A stretch of DNA of 64,000 nucleotides, from contig JAHACW010000004.1 in NCBI GenBank assembly GCA_018375675.1, positions 1 through 64,000 on the forward strand, given 5' to 3'. Below the pieces are notes generated by a model. That model searched no databases, was not told the DNA's origin, and saw only the letters and a list, made by a program, of their open reading frames with translations. Origin of the DNA: Actinomyces sp. Lineage in GTDB: Bacteria > Actinomycetota > Actinomycetes > Actinomycetales > Actinomycetaceae. The position numbers and the translations under genes were made by a program. Positions 8,778-17,379 of this stretch are shown one piece after another (the stretch's first letter is position 1; every line of letters starts with the position of its first letter).

Positions 8778-10482
8778 CACGATTGTCTTTTCCCACGTCT
8801 TCTTTTCCTACGGCACGCTGCCCGTCCTCACTAACGTCTCCTTCACGTGTGGGCCCACCGACCGCCTCATCGTCGTCGGCCCAAACGGGATCGGCAAGTA
8901 AACGCTGCTGGCCCTCGCAGCGGGCCGACTCCAGCCGGACTCCGGAACGATCACCGGCCCGGCACTCTCCGCGACCCAGCTAGTTCCCCCAATTCATCGG
9001 CCCGCGGCCACGTGGTCAGCACCGGGAGTCCCTCTGGCGTCTCACCCTCCACTCGCGGGGGACACGGAGTCCCGCACCGTCGCACAGCTCATCGATGCCG
9101 CCACGTCGCGCACCCGCGAGCTGGCGGCGCGCTTCGACTTCCTCACCGAGCACCTCGCCCGGGACCCCTCTCCGCGCGACGAAGCGGAGTACGACCGCGT
9201 CCTAGCGGCGATGATCACGCGGGATGCGTGGACCATCGACACGCGCCTCGAACAGACCCTGGAGGCCCTCGACCTAAGAGGCCTCGACCGCTCCCGCCCC
9301 CTCGCCTCCCTCTCCCCGGGGCAGCGTGCCCGCCTGCGCCTGGCCCTCACCCTCGTCGATCGACCAGAGGCCCTCGTCCTGGATGAGCCGACGAACCACC
9401 TGGACACTGACGGGCGCGAGCACCTAGCACACACAATTGACGACTGGCAGGGGCCGGTGCTCATGACCAGCCACGACCGGGCCTTCATTGAGCGCACGGC
9501 GACGGCGCTGCTCGACCTGGATCCGACACCGTGGCGGGCGGTGGCAATCTCCAAGGGAGAGCCCGCGGACTTCGGGGCGTACAGGGTACGAGGATCCTAC
9601 TCGGACTACCTGCGCAACAAGGCCGCCGCACGCTCACAGCACACCGCGATCCATGCGGATCAGCAGGCCGAGAAACGCCGACTCGTATCTCACCAGCGGG
9701 ATTCGACGGTGGTGGGGCATGCGCGCTTCAAACCCCGCACCGAGATACGGATGGCACAGAAGTACTATGCAGACCGCGCCCAAACTGTGTCGAAGAGGCG
9801 CATCAACGACGACTCCCAGAAGCTGTCGGTTCTCGCGGCACACGAAGTCCCCAAGCCCCGCTATGACGAGGGTGCGTTCTCTTTCCCCCGCGCCATGAGG
9901 ACCACCACGGGCGGGAGGTCACCGCATCCACACGCAATGGGTATCGCCCTGGCCGTCCGCGGCGCGTCGGTGGAGGGACGCCTCGCGCCGACCTCCTTCG
10001 AGGTGCGCTACGGCGAGCACCTCCTCGTCGCGGGGCCCAACGGGTCGGGCAAGACCACCCTGCTGGAGTGGATCGCACGCGGGGTCCCCAGCGGGGCGCA
10101 CGGACGCGTCGACGCCGCCTCCGGGGTCGTCCTCGTGCCCCAGGTGCTCCCGCAGCCCGGCGACCCCCTCATCCCCGAGGATGCGTGGTACCTGGGCATC
10201 AGGGAGGCCGGGAAGGGATTCGTTCCCCCAGCGGCGTGGAACCGGCCGCTCGGTGAGCTCTCCGCGGGAAACCAACGCAGGGCACAGCTGGCGTTCGCGG
10301 CGCGGGCCGACGCTCAGATCCTCGTGATCGATGAGCCCACGAACTACCTAGACCTGAACGCCCTGGAGTCCCTCGAAGAGACAATGCGCAAGTGGGAGGG
10401 AACCCTGGTTATCTCAACGCACGACGAGTGGCTGATCACCCGCTGGTGGGGACGCCTCCACCGGCTCGACGAGAGACGATAG
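8773..10482 (+). pseudogene. ABC-F ribosome-protection ATPase, interrupted by a stop in Walker A
   Basis: One frame of 570 codons carries two ABC cassettes of the ABC-F type (no membrane part; such proteins bind the ribosome, some giving antibiotic resistance). Cassette 1 begins with the typical FSHVFFSYG and reads VVGPNGIGK, then TAA at 8899-8901 where Ser is expected (GKST), then TLLALAAG in the same frame. One C-to-A change of TCA would explain it. Downstream the frame stays open: LSPGQRARLRLAL, LVLDEPTNHLD, MTSHD; cassette 2 GPNGSGKTT, LSAGNQRRAQL, LVIDEPTNYLD, ISTHD. Text around 8953-9035 is poorly conserved. A shorter protein from ATG 9211 would lack the first P-loop. Read-through, a sequencing error or a real null allele are all possible. 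Confidence 0.8.
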
Positions 10483-10483
10483 C

Positions 10484-10566
10484 GCTGAGGGCATCCCCCG
10501 CTTCGCGCGCGAGACCCGTCGGAGCAGCCGGCAGAGCGTCGAGTGCGCGCAGGGCCTTGGCCATCG
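10484..10566 (-). pseudogene. Remnant: C-terminal tail of a homologue of the 864-residue operon protein
   Basis: The minus strand reads MAKALRALDALPAAPTGLAR and on, matching the true C-terminal region MAKALRALDALPDVTTGLAR of the large gene ending at 12347. Positions here align with 12371-12453 at an offset of 1887. The differences look like those between diverged alleles, not a fresh copy. It begins just after the ABC-F stop codon and joins the next remnant through the shared word CCATCG. Confidence 0.75.
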
Positions 10567-10589
10567 GCGGCAAGCCGATCGTCCAGTAG
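10561..10589 (+). pseudogene. Remnant: last codons of a DUF1266 gene
   Basis: Positions 10561-10583 are identical to 8201-8223, and the frame reads IGGKPIVQ and stop against IGGKPIVN and stop in the intact gene. It abuts the previous remnant, so the joint links the tails of two genes that are convergent and lie on opposite sides of this zone. Confidence 0.75.
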
Positions 10590-10611
10590 CAACACCCTGG
10601 AACACGGGACG

Positions 10612-10744
10612 TATAATGAGTCGTCAGTCCTGATACGCGAACCGCACAGTCCAGTAGGAAGTCTGGGCGATGCCTCGCATCCGTCGCTGCCCCGAGCAGA
10701 ATCCAGCGTCATCGGGTCCACCCTGGTGTACCTGGAGACGAGTA
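10612..10744 (+). promoter_or_regulatory. Promoter and ~120-nt leader of yjdF
   Basis: TATAAT (10612-10617) would start a transcript near 10624, leaving about 120 nt before the yjdF ATG. In Firmicutes yjdF genes commonly carry an azaaromatic-sensing riboswitch. I see small hairpins here (GATGC-CTC-GCATC near 10673) but cannot match the known yjdF riboswitch consensus by eye. Confidence 0.35.
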
Positions 10745-11170
10745 ATGAAGACGGAGTCCACACTATATTTCGATGGTCAGTTCTGGGTCGGTGTCATTGA
10801 GCGCCACGAGGCCGACCGTGTTCGCGCCGTTAGAATCGTGTTCGGCGCACAGCCCTCAGACGCGGAGTTCTACGAGTTCCTTCTCGCTCACGCTAACGCT
10901 CTCCTGTGCCGCCTCGACGAGGTCGCTTGGGCTTCCGATATGGCCCAACGTCAGGCGACGCACCACAACCCCAAGCGCGCACAGCGCCAAGCTTCCCACC
11001 TCGCCCGCCGTGCGCTTCCTTCCACTGCATCACAGGCAGCGATTCAAGCAGAACGCGAACGCATGGCACGAGAACGAGCTTCCACGACCAAGCAGAAGAA
11101 ACGTGAGAAAGCTGAAGAGAAACGCCGCCTCGCCCGCCTGAAAGCGAAAGCTCGCCACCGCGGCCACTAA
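10745..11170 (+). CDS. yjdF: YjdF-family (DUF2992) RNA-binding-like protein
   Basis: 141 residues. The N-terminus TLYFDGQFWVGVIE is the signature of the YjdF/DUF2992 family. The C-terminal half is highly charged (KQKKREKAEEKRRLARLKAK), as in family members annotated as RNA-binding. The molecular role is not known. In Bacillota the gene is controlled by a riboswitch for azaaromatic compounds, which suggests a part in coping with DNA-intercalating or translation-affecting small molecules. ATG 10745 has GGAG about 8 nt upstream. It lies between vestigial gene tails and repeat arrays, next to an ABC-F gene and a toxin-antitoxin pair, so I take it as accessory cargo. Confidence 0.8.
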   Translation: MKTESTLYFDGQFWVGVIERHEADRVRAVRIVFGAQPSDAEFYEFLLAHANALLCRLDEVAWASDMAQRQATHHNPKRAQRQASHLARRALPSTASQAAIQAERERMARERASTTKQKKREKAEEKRRLARLKAKARHRGH

Positions 11171-11240
11171 GGACTGCACGTTAACCCCTCGATACGCACG
11201 GAAACCCCATGACCTGCGCGTAGGCGGCGTTACCCCCGTG

Positions 11241-11324
11241 CGGTTGAAAGGGCCCACATGCGGATGAAAGGGCCCACGTGCGGATGAAAGGGCCCACGTG
11301 CGGATGAAAGGGCCCACGTGCGGA
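11241..11324 (+). repeat. Tandem array of a 20-bp unit (4 copies)
   Basis: Unit CGGATGAAAGGGCCCACGTG at 11261-11280, 11281-11300 and 11301-11320, with a two-base variant at 11241-11260 and a 4-bp start of a fifth. There are no spacers, so this is not a CRISPR array. The unit contains the palindromes GGGCCC and CACGTG. Confidence 0.9.
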
Positions 11325-11350
11325 CACGTATGGGCACGGGCGGCCACGAA

Positions 11351-11452
11351 GTGGATAGGAAACCACGAACTGGATAGGTTATGACGTTCTGGATAGGAAA
11401 ATAACCTATCCAGATCAGCACTACCTATCCAGATCGGCGCTACCTATCCAGG
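11351..11452. repeat. Phased array of CTGGATAGG words: three direct, three inverted
   Basis: The 9-mer (first copy GTGGATAGG) starts at 11351, 11370 and 11389; its reverse complement CCTATCCAG starts at 11405, 11425 and 11444. Steps are 19, 19, then 20 and 19 bp around a centre near 11401. The central pair extends to CTGGATAGGTTAT/ATAACCTATCCAG. Regular ~2-turn spacing is typical of protein-binding iterons or cooperative operators. Together with the 20-bp tandem array it fills the 485-bp gap between yjdF and yefM. Confidence 0.85.
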
Positions 11453-11617
11453 ACGTGCAGGCCTCTCCCTCCCAGGTGAAGGACGCCGCGATGCAGACCC
11501 CGTGCCAGCAGTCCCGCGTCAGCAGTCCCGTGCGAGCAGTTCCGCAGTACCTGGCCCCGCACGGAGGTAGTACTCCCGCACGTTACCAGCCGACTAGAGA
11601 CACGCACCCTCAAATAC

Positions 11618-11635
11618 TGTACAATGTTCTGTACA
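11618..11635 (+). promoter_or_regulatory. YefM operator with -10 element
   Basis: Two TGTACA hexamers (11618-11623 and 11630-11635) lie 12 bp apart, and the -10 TACAAT (11620-11625) overlaps the first. TGTACA is the known core of yefM-yoeB operators bound by the antitoxin and the antitoxin-toxin complex, so the pair is probably autoregulated here. Confidence 0.75.
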
Positions 11636-11656
11636 TAGGCGAGCAGAGGAGCACCC

Positions 11657-11926
11657 ATGAAGACCATGACCTACACCGAGTCGCGCGCACGCTACGCCGA
11701 GGTCCTCGACCAGGTCGTCAACGACCGCGAGGAAATCGTCATCACCCGACAGGGCCACGAGAGCGCCGTCATCATCGCCCTCGACGAGTACGAGTCCCTC
11801 ATGGAGACCGTCTACCTCATGCAGTCCCCCGCGAACGCCCGCCACCTGCGCGAATCGATCGCACAGCTACGACACGGCAACCTCGAAGAGCACGATCTCA
11901 TCGACATCCCTGATGAGGAGAACTAA
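11657..11926 (+). CDS. yefM: Antitoxin YefM (Phd/YefM family)
   Basis: 89 residues. Binds and neutralises the YoeB RNase and represses its own operon. The N-terminal Phd/YefM DNA-binding fold is clear: MTYTESRARYAEVLDQVVNDREEIVITR, then VIIALDEYESLMETVYLM. The C-terminal segment (about 60-89), acidic and probably disordered until bound, is the toxin-neutralising part. AGAGGAG precedes the ATG. The toxin gene follows after 2 bp. Confidence 0.93.
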   Translation: MKTMTYTESRARYAEVLDQVVNDREEIVITRQGHESAVIIALDEYESLMETVYLMQSPANARHLRESIAQLRHGNLEEHDLIDIPDEEN

Positions 11927-11928
11927 CG

Positions 11929-12192
11929 ATGCTCAAAGTCTTGTGGACCCCACACGCCTGGAACGACTATGTCTGGTGGCAGTTCGAGGATCGCAAGACC
12001 CTCAAGCGCATCAACGCCCTCATTGCGGATATCCAGCGCAACGGGAACGAGGGGATCGGCAAGCCTGAGCCTCTCCGCTACGAATACACCGGCTTTTGGT
12101 CGCGCCGGATCGACGGACGTAACAGATTGGTTTATCGCATCACCGAAGATACGGTCGAAATCGTTGCCTGCCGTTTCCACTACGGCCAGTAG
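11929..12192 (+). CDS. yoeB: Toxin YoeB (RelE-type mRNA interferase)
   Basis: 87 residues. Ribosome-dependent endoribonuclease that cuts mRNA in the A site. The sequence keeps the YoeB signature: W at 6 and LKRINALIADIQRNG, GKPEPLRYEYTGFWSRRID with the catalytic Glu, the R of RLVYRI, and the C-terminal CRFHYGQ with the catalytic His and terminal Tyr. Full length and apparently intact. Two bp after yefM, so made from the same mRNA. Confidence 0.95.
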   Translation: MLKVLWTPHAWNDYVWWQFEDRKTLKRINALIADIQRNGNEGIGKPEPLRYEYTGFWSRRIDGRNRLVYRITEDTVEIVACRFHYGQ

Positions 12193-12252
12193 CATTCACG
12201 AGGCCCGGACTGCATCCACCCCGAAAGACAAGTAACAACATCCTGACGCCAA

Positions 12253-12282
12253 GCGCCGCGGCTGCCCCTGCAGCCGCGGCGC
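12253..12282. terminator. Hairpin between yoeB and the convergent operon
   Basis: A perfect 13-bp stem (12253-12265 with 12270-12282) with a 4-nt loop. There is no clear T-run on either side. Placed between two converging transcripts, it may act on both. Confidence 0.5.
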
Positions 12283-12300
12283 CCGCGCACGCAACAACGA

Positions 12301-12360
12301 TCAGTACGCCAAGAATCCCCAGCGGATCAGGTCGCGCAGGGGTGCCTCACTCTCGGCGCA
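12301..12360 (-). pseudogene. Remnant: C-terminal tail of a methyltransferase homologue
   Basis: These 60 bp match 18952-19011, the 3' end of the methyltransferase gene, at about 54 of 59 positions and begin at the same stop codon. The minus strand reads EAPLRDLIRWGFLAY and stop, against EAPLRDLIRWGFLTY and stop. Most changes are silent or conservative, so it comes from a diverged homologue. The three-gene operon 12347-18770 lies exactly between this copy and the intact gene end. Confidence 0.8.
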
Positions 12361-14941
12361 CTCGGACCGCATCGAGCGCCTCCGCCGCCTCGCGTGCAAG
12401 ACCCGTCGTAACATCCGGCAGAGCGTCGAGTGCGCGCAGGGCCTTGGCCATCGCGCTCGATCCTTTCATCTTCGGGCGCAGCTCCTCGGGCACGGGCACA
12501 CCCATGCCATAATCTCCCGCGAGCGCCACCAGGGCCTCGATCAAACTGTTGGAGGCCCACACCCCCGCCAGGGAGGGCAGCAGCGCCGCGATCACCTGCG
12601 CGACACGGTACCCAGCCAGGGCGGAGATGGACGCGCAGTCAGCCAGCGTCTGAGCGACTCGCCCGGGACCGAACCACCCGTTGCGTAGGAGGTAGCCGAG
12701 GGCCTCGGCCATGGCGGCGGGGTCGAAGCGGCCTGTGTCGGCGAGGCCCGCGATAGCCTCGGCGGTGATCACCCGGTAGTTGGCCTGGGCGGCGGTGGAT
12801 GCCCACGCCAGTGCCGAGTAGGTGGGCGCGCCCGGCGCCCGCCAGCCTGTGCCCAGGGCGGGCACAACGACCTCGACGGGTGTGATGACCTGCGGGAACT
12901 TGAAGAACGCCCCCTGGAGGACGGGCATTGCGTGGGCGGCCAGAATGTCCGGGTTGTGCTGGAGGGCCCAGGCAGCCCACGCGTAGGCGACACCGCTCGA
13001 CCGGTAGTCCCCTGATTCCAGAAGACGCCCGGTGAACTCAGGAGCCACCCCAGCGACGTTGGCGAGGGCACCCGCCAGCGAGTCCTCACCGGTTGCCGGG
13101 GTTTGACCGGGGATGACCCACGTCTCGTGCATGTCGTCAGTCTTCGTGTACTCGCCGCGCACGACCCTGACGGGCTTCTGGTAGGCGGCCCGAATGATCT
13201 GACGTTCCCACTGCGGGTGGATCGGTTCCAGCGGTGCGGTCAGGATGGGGTCGAAGCGGTACATGTCCTGACCGTTCGGCTTGTCGTAGGGCTTGTCACC
13301 GCAGGCGACTCGCAGCTGCTCGTGGAGGAGCGCAACGGGGCCTCTGTGCTGGTCCCACTCGCTACCCTTGCGCCGGTAGCCGCGGAAGTGTCCCGCCTCG
13401 GGCGCGTCCTTCACCTCGACTCCGTCCAGGAGCCGCGAGGCCAGGTAGGACAGCTGGTTGGCGCCCTTCCAGTTGGGCGCGCTCTTCCAGTACGCGGCGA
13501 GCAGCTTCTTGTCGGCCTCCGCCAGCTCGATACCCCCGCCGCTGATGCGCGTCAGGAGCGCGGGCAGGGCCGCACCCGCAGCCGCGTCCTCGAAGAGGGC
13601 GTGTAGAGCCGCAACGACCGCGTCGTTGTCGTCGGGCAGCTCGGCGACCCACTCGGCTCGCGGCAGGTCGGCGGCGGGCGCGTCGGGGAAGATCCACGAG
13701 GCCTGGGTCCCCACCCCAGATCCTCCTCCCCGGGCGCTCGCCCCCATCGAGGCAGCGCCCGAGGACCCGGCCCTGTCCGAGCCGTGAGAGCCCGCCGCGG
13801 CCACGATGAGCGCGGCGGCCCGGTCTTGCAGGTCGAGGGGGAACTCAGCCTCAGCAACCACTTCACTGACGGCGGGGGCGCACTCGGGGTGAGCCTTCAC
13901 GAGAGCGGCCAGGAGCCGCAGATGGGCGCGCAGCAGCTTCTTTTCGCTGCGCGCCAGGACCTGGGCGCTGGCCTGCACGAGGGCACCCGCCTGCTCATCC
14001 GTCAGCTCCCGGGCGATACCCAGAAGCGCTTTCTGGGCCAGGGCCACACTCGGCGAGGGCGCGGCACCGAGCAGGGCGATCAGATCCGCCACAGCCTCAA
14101 GTGTCTCCTCGCGCGTGGGTTCGAGCGCCTCCCAGGCCAGCGAGAAGGCTCTGGCGTTGTATGCGGAGAAGTCGCGCCGCTGCGCGGCCAGACACTCGGA
14201 GAGGATGCGGGGTCGCAGCTGCGGGAGGCGCGTCGCCATGTAGCGGACCAGGTCGTGGCTGTGCAGGCGCTCGAAGTCGCCGCCGGGCGCGGAGGGGTCC
14301 TCGCGGTACATCCACACGAAGAGGGCGGAGCCCGGCAGGGCACCCTCGACGCGGAAGAACTGCCAGAACTCGTGGTCGAGGAAGGTCGGGTTCTCCTCGA
14401 AGAAGCGCTGCGTCTCATCCGAGGTGGGGTGGGGCGCGGGAATGATCCTGCGCGCGAAGTACTCCAGGGAGGGAGCGGAGGTGAGGAACGCTCCACGCTC
14501 GGCCAGGAGGGAGCGGTAGGTGTGCCAGAAGGCAACGCCACCGGGACTCCCGGCGGCCTCCTCGAGCCACTCGCTACTCCGCCCAGCCGCGCCGCGCCTG
14601 TGGGCGGCGAGCAGACGCTCCAGGTCCGCTCCCTCGCGGGGATCGCCACCGCTGCGGCCGGACCAACGGGCACCGTAGTCGTCGCCGGCGTCATCGCTCC
14701 CGGCCAGGGCGGCTCGCAGGAACGCGCACATGCGCACCGTGTCCTCTGGGACCACGTCCCACTCCCACTCGACGGCTGGCGGGACGAGGCGCGCGAAGGG
14801 CACGGACTTGAACAGGGAGCGCCGATCCTTCTCCGAGGCCCCCTCCAACACTTCCTCGTAGGCGTCGATGGAGGTCTCCCCGGAGGCGAGGAGGCGTTTG
14901 AGGGCCGCCCTGCGAGCGGGGAGCGTCATCGGTGAACTCAT
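12347..14941 (-). CDS. Large helical-repeat protein, third gene of the SWIM operon
   Basis: 864 residues, no signal peptide and no membrane segment. I do not recognise it with certainty; it resembles the DUF6493-type proteins found with SWIM zinc-finger proteins in actinomycetes. It seems mostly alpha-helical (ALLTRISGGGIELAEADKKLLAAYW, long Ala/Leu-rich repeats), with a more conserved-looking core around residues 500-640 (KGANQLSYLASRLLDG, RFDPILTAPLEPIHPQWERQI, KPVRVVRGEYTKTDD). ATG 14941 overlaps the stop of the upstream gene by 4 nt (ATGA), which decides the start; a longer start at 15055 would lie inside that gene. The last codons run into the methyltransferase-tail remnant, so the C-terminus may have been shortened or replaced. 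Confidence 0.75.
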   Translation of the reverse strand: MSSPMTLPARRAALKRLLASGETSIDAYEEVLEGASEKDRRSLFKSVPFARLVPPAVEWEWDVVPEDTVRMCAFLRAALAGSDDAGDDYGARWSGRSGGDPREGADLERLLAAHRRGAAGRSSEWLEEAAGSPGGVAFWHTYRSLLAERGAFLTSAPSLEYFARRIIPAPHPTSDETQRFFEENPTFLDHEFWQFFRVEGALPGSALFVWMYREDPSAPGGDFERLHSHDLVRYMATRLPQLRPRILSECLAAQRRDFSAYNARAFSLAWEALEPTREETLEAVADLIALLGAAPSPSVALAQKALLGIARELTDEQAGALVQASAQVLARSEKKLLRAHLRLLAALVKAHPECAPAVSEVVAEAEFPLDLQDRAAALIVAAAGSHGSDRAGSSGAASMGASARGGGSGVGTQASWIFPDAPAADLPRAEWVAELPDDNDAVVAALHALFEDAAAGAALPALLTRISGGGIELAEADKKLLAAYWKSAPNWKGANQLSYLASRLLDGVEVKDAPEAGHFRGYRRKGSEWDQHRGPVALLHEQLRVACGDKPYDKPNGQDMYRFDPILTAPLEPIHPQWERQIIRAAYQKPVRVVRGEYTKTDDMHETWVIPGQTPATGEDSLAGALANVAGVAPEFTGRLLESGDYRSSGVAYAWAAWALQHNPDILAAHAMPVLQGAFFKFPQVITPVEVVVPALGTGWRAPGAPTYSALAWASTAAQANYRVITAEAIAGLADTGRFDPAAMAEALGYLLRNGWFGPGRVAQTLADCASISALAGYRVAQVIAALLPSLAGVWASNSLIEALVALAGDYGMGVPVPEELRPKMKGSSAMAKALRALDALPDVTTGLAREAAEALDAVRVRRE

Positions 14942-17379
14942 TGGCTCATCTCCTTCAGTGTGCGCGCGTACTTGGCGGCCTGTGAGGAGCCTCGGAAAAG
15001 GCCGAGCCAGCCGATAAGCTCCTCTCCGAGGGGCGGTGCCCAGCCCTGCTCGCACGCCCGCGAGTACTGCGCGGTGACAACGCCCAGCAGCTGGCCGATG
15101 CCCGTACGCCCGCGCTCAAGCCCAGGAAGCAAAGCGAGCGCCAGGTCCAACGCGAGGCGCGGATCCACATCCCCCAGGTCTTCGAAAGCCTGCGCCCACC
15201 GGTTCAGTTTCACGGTCTGTTCCACGCCCCGCAGGCCTGCCACGGCCTCGTCAAAGGCGAGATCCCCGCGTGCCACCAGGGAGGCGAGGGTCTCGACGCC
15301 GAGGGCGCGCGACTCAACCTCGCGTTCCCCCATCGCCTGGCCGAGGAGCTGGGCAGACAGCGAATCCCAGCGCCCGCCGTGCTCACACAGGGCCCGGTAG
15401 CAGTCGGCGGTTAGCCCGCTCGAATCGAGGAAGTTCCACCGCGAGGCGAGCAGACACACCGCGAAGTGTCGCGCTGAGGCGGGGTACGTGTAGCGGTGGA
15501 ACGAATAGTTTCCCGCTCCACCCGTGACCTGTGCGAGCACGCTCAGCTCCGCTCCCGTCGCGCCCGTCTGTAGGCCGACGATTCGCGGGGTAAAGAACGC
15601 ATAGACTGGCGAGCCGTCACGCGCGGCCTTCGGTTTCCCGCTGCGCGGCTCATAGGCGGGGCGCCCTTCCCACGTCACGGAGAGGGAAGACAGGTAGCTC
15701 TCGGCCCTCTTGCGTACCGCCCCTTCCAGGGCGAGGCGGATGCGGGCCGCGGCGGGCAGCTCCGCCTCCCGCTCCTCCACAAGCGCAAGCGCGGCGGCGC
15801 AGTCAGGATGCTCAACGTCCACGCGCAGCAGCGCCTGGCTAAGGTCGGCTGGAAGCGGCGGGGCGCCCCCGTTGTCCAGGGCGCGGCGCACGAGGACAAG
15901 CGGGTTCACGGCTCCCCGGTCGTCGGTCGGCGTGGCCAGGAGGCGGTAGCGCTTCCCACGCGCAAGCAGCTCAGTCACCTCTCTGATGCGCTGGCTGACG
16001 TGGGTGGGCACGTTCTCGATCCCGAACCATTCCCGAGCCGACTCCAGGGGGTCGCTCGCCTCGGCCGCTCCCCCATCGAGTGCGAGGCGCAGGAACACAC
16101 CCAGCATCTGCTGTGGCCCCGGCACGCCCCCGGTCAGGCGCCGAACAAGCGGGCGCAACGATTCCAGCGAACTCGGGTCGAACTCGGGAGCCACCAGGAA
16201 CGCGAGCAGCAGCTCGTATTCGAGCCCCATCTCCGCGCCCTGAGCCAGGACACCGACCCTCCCGCTCACGTCGTCAGCACTCATGGGAACCAGGTCAGCC
16301 ACCTCCCGGGGAGGCGGCAGGAAGGAACCCGGCTCGTCCCGGGTTTCTGGCACGAGGCCGGGGTCGGCCTGGTCGGTCGCCGTGTGCCCGGGGTCGAGGA
16401 GGTCGAGCGTGGCAACGACGAGCGGGTCCAACTCCACATCGGACAGGAGGCGGCCAACCGCTGCGGAGTCGAGGAGGCCCGATCGCAGCGCATCACTCGC
16501 CAGCTCGACGGCCAGAGCCTGCACCTGCGCGTGCGGGAAAGACAGTGCGATCGCCAACAGGGGTTCGAGGCCACCGGGGCTCAAAGCCTCGAGGCCACCG
16601 CGCAGGATTGTCAAGGCTGCGAGTGCGTTGGCCTTCGAACCCATGAGCGCACCCTCGCAGCTGCGAGCAAAGAGCTCCAGGTCGAGTCGCCCGGCCTTCG
16701 AGAGGGCGCTCAGCTGACGAACCGCCACGGTCACGGTCGCCCCGACGGGCGCGGACATGAGGGCACACAGGGCCCCCTGACGCGCCTCGGCCTCGTCGAG
16801 GGTCATGGATAGCATTCGCAGGGTGCGCGAATACCAACCGGCGCGCCCCGACGGCAGGTCGGCCGCCAGCATCTCCAGGAGGGCGTCGAGCAAGCGGTCG
16901 CGCTCGATGAGCCCCTCATCGACGCAGGCCGCGAGAGTGCGCGACCATCCGGGCGTCCACTCCGAACCCATGGTGGCAGAACGGTCGGAGGCAGACAGGG
17001 ACACGCCGCGGTTGCCTTCCTGGCGCAGCATCCCCCACACCAGCTCCTCGCGCAGCTCCCTATCGGCGCGCATGAGGGGCAGCTGTAGCCCGGGTTCGAG
17101 GCCAATCAGCGCCGTTAGGTACGACTCGTCATGGTCGAGGGACAGGTCGCCATTCAGTTCGGCCAGTCGCAAGAATCCGATCCCCTTGAGCCAGGGGTCG
17201 GACAGCCGAGCGCTCAAAGCCAGGTCGTCGTCCGTGGGCGGCCCCTCGTTGAGCTCGACCATGCGCGCGTAGACCTGCTCCAGGCTCCACTGGCCCGGAT
17301 GCTGCCGGACCCACAGGTGCAGCCGCCAAAAGTCAGTGCACTCGTCCAGGGTGTCGGGCAGCCATTGCGTGGAACTCAC
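14938..17379 (-). CDS. Large helical protein of unknown function, second gene of the SWIM operon
   Basis: 813 residues, soluble by sequence. The family is not recognised. The first 550 residues look like alpha-solenoid (ARM/HEAT-like) repeats. A separate segment around 590-680 (VTWEGRPAYEPRSGKPKAARDG, FFTPRIVGLQTGATGAELSV, SFHRYTYPASARHFAVCLLAS) has mixed strand and helix character and may be the active or partner-binding part. Both ends overlap neighbours by 4 nt (17376-17379 with the SWIM gene, 14938-14941 with the third gene), so all three proteins are probably made in fixed ratio and act as one complex. Confidence 0.75.
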   Translation of the reverse strand: MSSTQWLPDTLDECTDFWRLHLWVRQHPGQWSLEQVYARMVELNEGPPTDDDLALSARLSDPWLKGIGFLRLAELNGDLSLDHDESYLTALIGLEPGLQLPLMRADRELREELVWGMLRQEGNRGVSLSASDRSATMGSEWTPGWSRTLAACVDEGLIERDRLLDALLEMLAADLPSGRAGWYSRTLRMLSMTLDEAEARQGALCALMSAPVGATVTVAVRQLSALSKAGRLDLELFARSCEGALMGSKANALAALTILRGGLEALSPGGLEPLLAIALSFPHAQVQALAVELASDALRSGLLDSAAVGRLLSDVELDPLVVATLDLLDPGHTATDQADPGLVPETRDEPGSFLPPPREVADLVPMSADDVSGRVGVLAQGAEMGLEYELLLAFLVAPEFDPSSLESLRPLVRRLTGGVPGPQQMLGVFLRLALDGGAAEASDPLESAREWFGIENVPTHVSQRIREVTELLARGKRYRLLATPTDDRGAVNPLVLVRRALDNGGAPPLPADLSQALLRVDVEHPDCAAALALVEEREAELPAAARIRLALEGAVRKRAESYLSSLSVTWEGRPAYEPRSGKPKAARDGSPVYAFFTPRIVGLQTGATGAELSVLAQVTGGAGNYSFHRYTYPASARHFAVCLLASRWNFLDSSGLTADCYRALCEHGGRWDSLSAQLLGQAMGEREVESRALGVETLASLVARGDLAFDEAVAGLRGVEQTVKLNRWAQAFEDLGDVDPRLALDLALALLPGLERGRTGIGQLLGVVTAQYSRACEQGWAPPLGEELIGWLGLFRGSSQAAKYARTLKEMSQ

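Noticed and set aside
10392-10589. A 65-residue protein ending IGGKPIVQ
   Set aside because: The frame runs from inside the ABC-F gene through antisense text of a gene tail into the DUF1266 tail; it is a by-product of the remnant junction.
11241-11324. CRISPR-like array
   Set aside because: The 20-bp units are directly joined with no spacers, and no cas gene is in the window.
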